This document shows, piece after piece, positions 5,955-11,203 of a stretch of 11,203 nucleotides of DNA. The DNA is from Candidatus Brevibacterium intestinigallinarum. Its GTDB lineage: Bacteria; Actinomycetota; Actinomycetes; Actinomycetales; Brevibacteriaceae. How positions within the stretch are numbered: position 1 is the first letter of the stretch; each line of letters opens with the position of its first letter. The notes under the pieces are model-generated. The model was not told the origin of the DNA, did no database searches, and saw only the letters and a program-made list of their open reading frames with translations. The DNA is taken from NCBI GenBank assembly GCA_019117325.1, contig DWZY01000087.1, forward strand, positions 1 to 11,203, read 5' to 3'. Both the position numbers and the translations under genes were made by a program.

Positions 5955-7588
5955 GCAGCACCCTCACCAGCCCCCTCCTCTGGGCCGCCGAGTCCCAGGA
6001 CACCCCCGTCAACAATCCGATCCTCAACATCTCGATCTTCCTGGCGTTCGTCGTCGTGACGCTCGTCATCGTCTTCCGCGCCAGCCGGAACAACCGGTCC
6101 GCCGCGGACTACTACGCGGCCGGCCGGTCCTTCTCCGGCCCGCAGAACGGCTTCGCGATCGCGGGCGACTACCTGTCCGCGGCCTCGTTCCTGGGCATCG
6201 TGGGCGCGATCGCCGTCAACGGCTACGACGGATTCCTCTACTCCGTGGGCTTCCTCGTCGCCTGGCTGGTCGCCCTCCTGCTGGTCGCGGAGCTCATGCG
6301 CAACACCGCTAAGTTCACGATGGCGGACGTGCTGGCGTTCCGCCTCAAGCAGCGTCCCGTCCGCATGGCCGCGGCGCTCACGACACTGGCCGTGTGCTTC
6401 TTCTACCTGCTGGCCCAGATGGCCGGCGCGGGCGGCCTCGTGTCCCTGCTGCTGGGTGTCGACTCGCGGGTCGGCCAGTCGCTCGTCATCGCGATCGTGG
6501 GTGTCGTCATGATCGTCTACGTGCTGGTGGGCGGCATGAAGGGCACCACGTGGGTCCAGATCATCAAGGCGTTCCTGCTGATAAGCGGCGTCTTCATCAT
6601 GACGGTCTGGGTGCTGTGGCAGCACGGCTTCAACTTCTCCGACGTCCTGGACGACGCCGTGTCCAACTCGATCTCCGATCCGCCGGAGGCGCTGCTGGCG
6701 CCGGGTCTGCAGTACGGGGCGCTGCCCATCGATTTCGTGTCGCTGGCGCTGGCCCTGGTGCTGGGCACCGCGGGCCTTCCGCACGTGCTCATGCGCTTCT
6801 ACACGGTGCCCACCGCCAAGGAAGCCCGCCGGTCCGTCGTGTGGGCCATCTGGCTGATCGGCATCTTCTACCTCTTCACCCTGGTGCTGGGCTTCGGCGC
6901 TGCCGCGATGGTGGGCTCGGAGACGATCGTGAATGCACCCGGAGGCGTGAACTCCGCGGCTCCGCTGCTGGCGGCCGTGCTGGGCGGGCCCGTCCTGCTG
7001 GGCATCATCTCCGCCGTCGCTTTCGCGACGATCCTGGCCGTCGTCGCGGGACTGACGATCACGGCCGCCGCCTCGTTCGCGCATGACATCTACTCGAACG
7101 TCGTCCGCAAGGGCGAGGTCGACTCACAGGCGGAGGTCAAGGTCGCCCGCCGCACCGTCCTCGTCATCGGTGCGGTGTCGATCCTGGGCGGGATCGGCGT
7201 GCAGGGGCAGAACATCGCGTTCCTCGTCGCACTGGCCTTCGCCGTTGCGGCCAGCGCGAACCTGCCCACGATCCTCTACTCGCTGTACTGGCGCCGGTTC
7301 ACCACGCGCGGAGCGGTGTGGAGCATGTACGGCGGGCTCATCACGTGCGTCGTGCTCATCGCGCTCTCCCCCGTCGTGTCCGGGTCGGAGACCGCAATGC
7401 TGGGGCCGAACGTGGACTTCGCGATCTTCCCGCTGTCCAACCCCGGGATCGTGTCGATTCCGCTGGGCTTCCTGCTGGGGTGGATCGGGTCGCTGACGGA
7501 TCGGAATGAGGAGAGCAAGAAGCTGGCCGCAGAGATGGAGGTCCGCTCGCTCACCGGCCACGGTGCGGAGAAGGCCGTCGAGCACTGA
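5951..7588 (+). CDS. actP: Sodium:solute symporter, acetate/monocarboxylate permease type (ActP/MctC)
   Basis: The product has 545 residues (E. coli ActP is about 549) and belongs to the solute:sodium symporter family. Hydrophobic helices run through the protein: about 24-42, 73-116, 138-168, 176-195, 205-222, 260-276, 296-322, 335-375, 402-437 and 457-511. ActP-like landmarks are ADYYAAGRSFSGPQNGFAIA (52-71), DYLSAASFLGIVG (73-85), VLVGGMKGTTWVQIIKA (191-207) and GTAGLPHVLMRFYTVP (272-287). A short charged tail follows. It probably imports acetate, and perhaps propionate or pyruvate, with Na+ or H+ across the inner membrane; substrate cannot be read from sequence alone. AGGAGG at 5938-5943 lies within the DUF485 gene, seven bases before the ATG. 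No acetyl-CoA synthetase gene accompanies it here, unlike E. coli acs-yjcH-actP. Confidence 0.9.
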   Translation: MSSTLTSPLLWAAESQDTPVNNPILNISIFLAFVVVTLVIVFRASRNNRSAADYYAAGRSFSGPQNGFAIAGDYLSAASFLGIVGAIAVNGYDGFLYSVGFLVAWLVALLLVAELMRNTAKFTMADVLAFRLKQRPVRMAAALTTLAVCFFYLLAQMAGAGGLVSLLLGVDSRVGQSLVIAIVGVVMIVYVLVGGMKGTTWVQIIKAFLLISGVFIMTVWVLWQHGFNFSDVLDDAVSNSISDPPEALLAPGLQYGALPIDFVSLALALVLGTAGLPHVLMRFYTVPTAKEARRSVVWAIWLIGIFYLFTLVLGFGAAAMVGSETIVNAPGGVNSAAPLLAAVLGGPVLLGIISAVAFATILAVVAGLTITAAASFAHDIYSNVVRKGEVDSQAEVKVARRTVLVIGAVSILGGIGVQGQNIAFLVALAFAVAASANLPTILYSLYWRRFTTRGAVWSMYGGLITCVVLIALSPVVSGSETAMLGPNVDFAIFPLSNPGIVSIPLGFLLGWIGSLTDRNEESKKLAAEMEVRSLTGHGAEKAVEH

Positions 7589-7640
7589 CGAGGCTCACCC
7601 TCCCGTGAGGCCAGGCGCACCGCGCGCCGCACTCATGACG

Positions 7641-7676
7641 AGCGCCCCCGGATCACGCGTGTGGTCCGGGGGCGCT
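7641..7676 (+). terminator. Terminator hairpin of the DUF485-symporter operon
   Basis: AGCGCCCCCGGATCAC pairs with GTGGTCCGGGGGCGCT as a 16-bp stem with a single G-T wobble and a four-base loop (GCGT). It starts 52 bp after the symporter stop. No T-run follows. Strong structure, correct position. Confidence 0.75.
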
Positions 7677-7700
7677 GGTCGTGTGCTGGAATGCGACTAC

Positions 7701-7719
7701 TGGACTGCGCAGCAGTCCA
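7701..7719 (-). terminator. Hairpin downstream of the small exported protein gene
   Basis: TGGACTGC and GCAGTCCA form a perfect 8-bp stem around a three-base loop. It begins 8 bp past the stop of the minus-strand gene at 7728-8027, so it probably ends that transcript; together with the hairpin at 7641-7676 it separates two convergent genes. Confidence 0.55.
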
Positions 7720-7727
7720 CCGTGTGC

Positions 7728-8027
7728 TCAGATGACGCCGGCGCTGCGATCGCCGCGGATGTATCCGGCGAGGTCCTCGCCCACCCGCTCGGCCGCGGCC
7801 CAGGAGATCTCTCCAGCCTCGGCTGCTGCGAGAAGTTCGCTGCGGACCCCGGCCTCGCGCTCCGCGACATCCGCGGCAGTGGTTGTCGTGAGGGTGGTCG
7901 ATCCGGTGGGTGCCTGTGCGATCTCCGCCTGCGCATCCCGAACGGCCGTCTGGCCCAGAGCTGCTGCGCCGATCGTGGATCCGACCGCCAGTGCAGCGGA
8001 GAGGATCAGGCGCGTCCCGATGTTCAT
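7728..8027 (-). CDS. Small probably exported or membrane-anchored protein of unknown function
   Basis: The product has 99 residues. A short basic start (MNIGTR) leads into a hydrophobic stretch at about 7-25 (LILSAALAVGSTIGAAALG), fitting a signal peptide or signal anchor. Next come an Ala/Thr-rich spacer, about 26-52, and a helical charged segment (about 53-88) containing GVRSELLAAAEAGEISWAAAERVGEDLAGYI. No cysteine is present, so it is not a lipoprotein. Support for a real gene: AAAGGA at 8035-8040 seven bases before the ATG, third codon positions mostly G/C, and a terminator hairpin just past the stop. It lies 169 bp after ligA on the same strand, with a possible hairpin in between, and is probably transcribed on its own. 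I do not recognise the family. Confidence 0.68.
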   Translation of the reverse strand: MNIGTRLILSAALAVGSTIGAAALGQTAVRDAQAEIAQAPTGSTTLTTTTAADVAEREAGVRSELLAAAEAGEISWAAAERVGEDLAGYIRGDRSAGVI

Positions 8028-8055
8028 GGCCCGATCCTTTCACTGCGACCTGGGA

Positions 8056-8087
8056 CACAGCTCTCGCACGCCTGTGCGCACGCTGTG
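8056..8087. repeat. Interrupted inverted repeat upstream of the small exported protein gene
   Basis: CACAGC-TCT-CGCAC-GCCT-GTGCG-CAC-GCTGTG: an outer 6-bp and an inner 5-bp complementary pair separated by a symmetric three-base internal loop. It lies 29 bp upstream of the ATG at 8027, within the 169-bp gap after ligA. It could be an operator, a leader hairpin of the small gene, or the ligA terminator. No clear promoter hexamers stand out beside it. Confidence 0.4.
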
Positions 8088-8196
8088 GACCTGGCGGTCA
8101 CACCACCCATTCCGTCGCTGCAGCACCGTTCACTTGCCGACCGCAGTCACCGTGCGCGGCTGCTCTCACGCGCTGGGCTCAGTCCTGCCCGCGACG

Positions 8197-10614
8197 TCAT
8201 CCGGCAGCTTCCACGGTTCTCCCCGCAGCGAGCACCGCGAGGAACCCTTCCTCGTCGAGCACCGTCACGCCCAGCGATTCCGCCTTCGTGAGCTTCGACC
8301 CGGCCTTCGCACCTGCCACCAGGTAGTCGGTCTTCTTCGACACGGATCCTGAGGGCTTGCCGCCGGCGGCCCGGATCGTCTCCGCGATCCCGTCGCGCGT
8401 GAAGCTCTCCAGCGATCCGGTCGCCACGAGCGTGAGGCCCGCCAGTGCCTGCGACGCCACCCCGGCCGCGACCTGCGCGGCCACGGACTCGTCGACGCCC
8501 GGGATCGCGGCCGCGGCCTCGGGGTCCGACCCCGCGCCCGAGGCCCCCTCACCCGCCGCCGCACCGGCACCGTCCGCAGCCCCATCCGCGGAGCCCGCTC
8601 CCGCAGCGCCGGCAGTCACACCGGGAGCCGGCCCGTCGTCCATGACGACGCCGGCGGCCTGCCAGCGGTCGACGATCTCGCGGTGCCAGTCGACCTCGAA
8701 CCAGTCCAGGAGGCTCTGCGCGATGATCTCGCCCACGCCCTCGACGGCGGCCAGTTCCTCGAGCGACGCCTCGCGGATCGCGGTCATCGAGCGGAAGGCC
8801 GCAGCCAGCTCGCGGGCCGCGGACGGTCCCACGTGCCGGATCGACAGGGCCACGAGGACCCGCCACAGGGGTGCGGCCTTCGCCCGTTCCAGCTCGTCGA
8901 ACAGGGTCTGCGTGTTCTTCCGCGGGCGGCCCGGTGCCTTGACCTCGCCCTTCTGCGCCTTCGACGTGTGCAGCTGCGGCCTCGTCCAGAAGTACGGGAC
9001 CAGCTCGATCCGCTCGTCCCCGTCCTTCCGCACGGTCTGCCACGTGCGGACGGTTTCCAGCTCCGCGGGGGTGAGGTCGAAGAGGAACGCCTCAGAGGTC
9101 AGCGGAGCGGCGGTCGCGCCTTCCAGCGGCACCGGTTCCTTCGCCTCAGCGTCCCACTCCGTGTTCTGGGTGTCCTCGTACGCGTCGGGCGCGACGAGGG
9201 CGTAGGCGGCCTTCTCCCCCAGCGCCTCGATGTCGAGCGCGGCGCGCGAAGCCAAGTAGATGACGCGATTGACCAGCTGCTCCGGGCACGAGCGCGTATT
9301 GGGGCAGCGCAGGTCCTTGTCGCCGGCCTTCTGCTCGTAGAGCTCCGACCCGCACGCCGGGCAGGTCGTGGGCATGACGAAGGCGCGCTCGCTGCCGTCG
9401 CGCTGGTCCGCGACCGGGCCCAGCACCTCCGGGATGACGTCCCCGGCCTTCCGGATGACGACGAGGTCGCCGATGAGCACGCCCTTGCGGGTGACCTCGT
9501 GCGCGTTGTGCAGGGTCGCCCGCTCGACGGTGGAGCCCGCGACCAGCACCGGCTCCATGACCGCGAATGGGGTGACACGGCCAGTGCGGCCCACCTGCAC
9601 GCGGATGTCCAGGAGGCGGGTCGTCACCTCCTCCGGCGGGTACTTGTACGCGATCGCCCAGCGCGGCGCCCGGGACGTGTATCCCAGCTCCGCCTGCGTC
9701 GCGAGGTCGTCGACCTTGACGACGACACCGTCGATCTCGTGCGTCACCGAGTGCCGATCGCGCCCGTAGCGCTCGATGTACTCGACGACCTCCTGCGCGG
9801 ACTCGCAGACTGTGTAGTACTCGCTGATGGGCAGGCCCCAGGAGCGCAGCTGCTCGTAGACCTCGCTCTGCGCCGCGGGCTCCGGGTGCGAGTCATCCGC
9901 CGGCACCCACGCCGCGATCCCGTGGACCAGCATCCGCAGCGGCCTGCTGGCGGTCACCTGCGAGTCCTTCTGCCGCAGCGACCCGGCGGCCGCGTTGCGG
10001 GGGTTCGCGAAGGGTTTGTGGCCCGCCTCGACGAGGGCCGCGTTGAGCTCTGCGAACCGCTCGACCGGGAAGAACACCTCGCCGCGGATCTCGACCTGCG
10101 CGGGCGGGAACTCCGTGTCCAGCCGGTGCGGGATGTCCGCCAGCGTGCGCACATTGGGGGTGATGTCCTCACCGGTCGTGCCGTCGCCGCGGGTGGCTGC
10201 CCGCACCAGCTCGCCGTCGCGGTAGAGGAGGTTGACGGCCAGTCCGTCGATCTTGAGCTCCGTGAGCCAGCGCGTGCCGGCGGGCACCGCGTGGCGCTCG
10301 CGGGAGAACCAGGCATTCAGCTCGTCCAGCGAGAACACGTTGTCCAGGGAGTACATCCGCTGGAGGTGGTCGACGGCCTCGAACGTCGTCGTGTCGACCG
10401 CACCGCCCACGTGCTGCGTGGGCGAATCCGCCTTGGCGAGCTCCGGATGGTCCTGCTCCAGCTGCTCGAGCTCCGCGATGAGCGCGTCGTAGTCCGCGTC
10501 CGGGACAGTCGCTGCGTTCTCCTGGTAGTACTGGTGCCGCAGCTCCTCGATCCGCGCGGTGAGCGCGGAGGCGCGCTGGGCCAGGTCCTCCGTCTGCGTG
10601 GGCATGTCCGTCAT
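8197..10614 (-). CDS. ligA: NAD+-dependent DNA ligase LigA
   Basis: LigA seals nicks in DNA during replication and repair, using NAD+ to adenylate its active-site lysine. The product has 805 residues, long for a family usually 650-750. Domains in order: Ia (YYQENAATVPDADYDALI, 29-46); adenylation with catalytic Lys121 in TELKIDGLAV, FANPRNAAAGSLRQ (202-215), HEIDGVVVKVDD (292-303) and IAYKYPP (321-327); an OB-fold from about 333; a zinc finger with Cys418, Cys421, Cys437 and Cys443; helix-hairpin-helix repeats at about 580-655; and BRCT at about 724-798. The extra length comes from an insert before the helix-hairpin-helix region (about 480-565) and an Ala/Gly-rich linker (about 662-720) before BRCT. 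The ATG at 10614 was chosen because GAGGAG lies six to seven bases upstream; an in-frame ATG at 10605 is possible. It follows the upstream gene by 19 bp, so is probably co-transcribed with it. Confidence 0.97.
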   Translation of the reverse strand: MTDMPTQTEDLAQRASALTARIEELRHQYYQENAATVPDADYDALIAELEQLEQDHPELAKADSPTQHVGGAVDTTTFEAVDHLQRMYSLDNVFSLDELNAWFSRERHAVPAGTRWLTELKIDGLAVNLLYRDGELVRAATRGDGTTGEDITPNVRTLADIPHRLDTEFPPAQVEIRGEVFFPVERFAELNAALVEAGHKPFANPRNAAAGSLRQKDSQVTASRPLRMLVHGIAAWVPADDSHPEPAAQSEVYEQLRSWGLPISEYYTVCESAQEVVEYIERYGRDRHSVTHEIDGVVVKVDDLATQAELGYTSRAPRWAIAYKYPPEEVTTRLLDIRVQVGRTGRVTPFAVMEPVLVAGSTVERATLHNAHEVTRKGVLIGDLVVIRKAGDVIPEVLGPVADQRDGSERAFVMPTTCPACGSELYEQKAGDKDLRCPNTRSCPEQLVNRVIYLASRAALDIEALGEKAAYALVAPDAYEDTQNTEWDAEAKEPVPLEGATAAPLTSEAFLFDLTPAELETVRTWQTVRKDGDERIELVPYFWTRPQLHTSKAQKGEVKAPGRPRKNTQTLFDELERAKAAPLWRVLVALSIRHVGPSAARELAAAFRSMTAIREASLEELAAVEGVGEIIAQSLLDWFEVDWHREIVDRWQAAGVVMDDGPAPGVTAGAAGAGSADGAADGAGAAAGEGASGAGSDPEAAAAIPGVDESVAAQVAAGVASQALAGLTLVATGSLESFTRDGIAETIRAAGGKPSGSVSKKTDYLVAGAKAGSKLTKAESLGVTVLDEEGFLAVLAAGRTVEAAG

Positions 10615-10633
10615 CGCTGGTCTCCTCGCGGTC

Positions 10634-11203
10634 TCACCCCGCCTGATCCGCGAACGCCCGGGCGAGTGCGCCGGCCATCCGCACGTGGGTCCGGCTGCGC
10701 TGCGCCGAGGCCGTCTCCGGCAGCAGCGGGACACTGCCGGTGGGCAGTTCCTCACCCGTGAGGATACCGAAATCTGCCAGCCCCTCCCGGGCCATTCCCA
10801 CGCGGGTCCACGGGAGTGCCGCCGCCTCCACCCAGCTCGTGACGGACGACGCAGCCGAGGCCGCCTCACCCGGGATCCGCAGCCAGACTCCGCGGCCGGA
10901 TTCCGTCCATTCCGCGAGCCGCTCCCACGGCCGCAGCAGAGCCGGCGGCAGGTCGCCCGAGGCCGTGCTGCCCGGTGCGCTCGAGCCCGAGGCCGTGCTG
11001 CCGCGGGCTGCACCGGACTCTGCCTGCCACACGGGTGCCAGCCGCCGCAGCGGCACCGCGAGGTGGCTCAGCCCCGCATCCTGCGCGAGCGCCGTGTGGG
11101 CGACATCCTTCCCACCGATCCGCACGGTCCCCGCCTGTGGCAGGGACAGGATCGTGTCGTCACCCGTCCGCTGGACCACGGAGCGCAGGGCGGCGATCAC
11201 GTG
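10634..11203 (-). CDS. C-terminal part of a possible MetE/UROD-like protein (partial, runs off right edge)
   Basis: The frame is open to the window edge (189 residues visible); the GTG at 11198-11200 is probably internal. The layout resembles the C-terminal half of the MetE-like (cobalamin-independent methionine synthase/UROD superfamily) proteins often encoded just upstream of actinobacterial ligA: a strand followed by 'AQDAGLSHLAVPL', then 'LAEWTESGRGVWLRIPG' (expected 'a.aGk...G.vP'), then 'TGSVPLLPETASAQRSRTHVRMAGALARAF' at the end (expected 'P.CGLA..S...A'). If this is right, the usual zinc ligands (His-x-Cys and the later Cys) are absent here, being replaced by RIGG and ETAS, so it would not act as a methyltransferase. 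There is a Gly/Ser/Thr insert with a repeated GSTASG. The family assignment is inferred from pattern and position only; the reading frame is well supported. Confidence 0.6.
   Translation of the reverse strand, partial: HVIAALRSVVQRTGDDTILSLPQAGTVRIGGKDVAHTALAQDAGLSHLAVPLRRLAPVWQAESGAARGSTASGSSAPGSTASGDLPPALLRPWERLAEWTESGRGVWLRIPGEAASAASSVTSWVEAAALPWTRVGMAREGLADFGILTGEELPTGSVPLLPETASAQRSRTHVRMAGALARAFADQAG
10955..11002. repeat. 18-bp direct repeat inside the gene upstream of ligA
   Basis: GCCCGAGGCCGTGCTGCC occurs at 10955-10972 and 10985-11002, exactly 30 bp apart and so in frame. On the minus strand each copy encodes GSTASG, giving a GSTASGSSAPGSTASG insert. It is probably a recent slippage duplication in a surface loop. 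Confidence 0.75.

Noticed and set aside
5870..7084. Minus-strand open frame of 404 codons opposite the symporter gene
   Set aside because: It is rich in Arg, His, Gln and Asp with no recognisable motif, and lies antisense to a clear membrane transporter.
8683..10761. Long plus-strand open frame of 692 codons opposite ligA
   Set aside because: It is a shadow of the strong ligA codon bias, with no domain pattern or membrane segments, and it spans the border between ligA and the upstream gene.
10615..11013. N-terminal extension of LigA
   Set aside because: The extension overlaps the upstream gene in another frame; a ribosome binding site and the family's usual N-terminus support the start at 10614.

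Overview
This is GC-rich actinobacterial chromosome, most likely from the Micrococcales; I cannot name the genus. The evidence is strong G/C bias at third codon positions, GTG starts, purine-rich ribosome binding sites, Pro/Gln-rich cytoplasmic tails on membrane proteins, and a gatCAB operon lying near an NAD+-dependent DNA ligase gene, as is usual in actinobacteria. The content is mostly housekeeping. I found no tRNA or rRNA gene, transposase, phage gene, toxin-antitoxin pair or CRISPR array, and no clear case for an undescribed multi-gene system.

Layout: (1) 1-528, minus: start of a gene for a three-helix membrane protein that runs off the left edge. It diverges from (2) 714-1613, plus: a membrane-anchored extracytoplasmic protein with a DUF4352-like domain. 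The 185 bp between them hold three CCGATCGG palindromes spaced 33 and 22 bp apart, which looks like a helically phased operator. (3) 1614-1904: a convergent intergenic region packed with three inverted repeats, likely bidirectional terminators, one of which carries a repeated CGCTGAGGTGCA motif. (4) 5257 down to 1905, minus: gatC-gatA-gatB, a tight operon for the amidotransferase that makes Gln-tRNA(Gln) and/or Asn-tRNA(Asn). (5) 5258-5564: a divergent promoter region with a CRP/GlxR-like site. (6) 5565-7588, plus: a DUF485 protein translationally coupled to an ActP/MctC-type sodium:solute symporter, the yjcH-actP arrangement for acetate or short monocarboxylate uptake. (7) 7641-7719: facing terminator hairpins. 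(8) 7728-8027, minus: a small, probably exported protein of unknown function. (9) 8197-10614, minus: ligA, with an unusually long Ala/Gly linker before the BRCT domain. (10) 10634 to the right edge, minus: the C-terminal part of a protein that may be a divergent member of the MetE/UROD-like family often found upstream of actinobacterial ligA.

How the genes relate: gatCAB (translation fidelity) and ligA (replication and repair) are constitutive core functions. The DUF485-symporter pair is a carbon-uptake unit lying between ligA and gatC in the opposite direction, and it probably has its own catabolite-type control. The most useful leads are in non-coding DNA (the phased palindromes, the convergent inverted-repeat cluster and the CRP-like site) and in the odd protein details (LigA linker, apparent loss of zinc ligands in the gene upstream of ligA, and the small exported protein).
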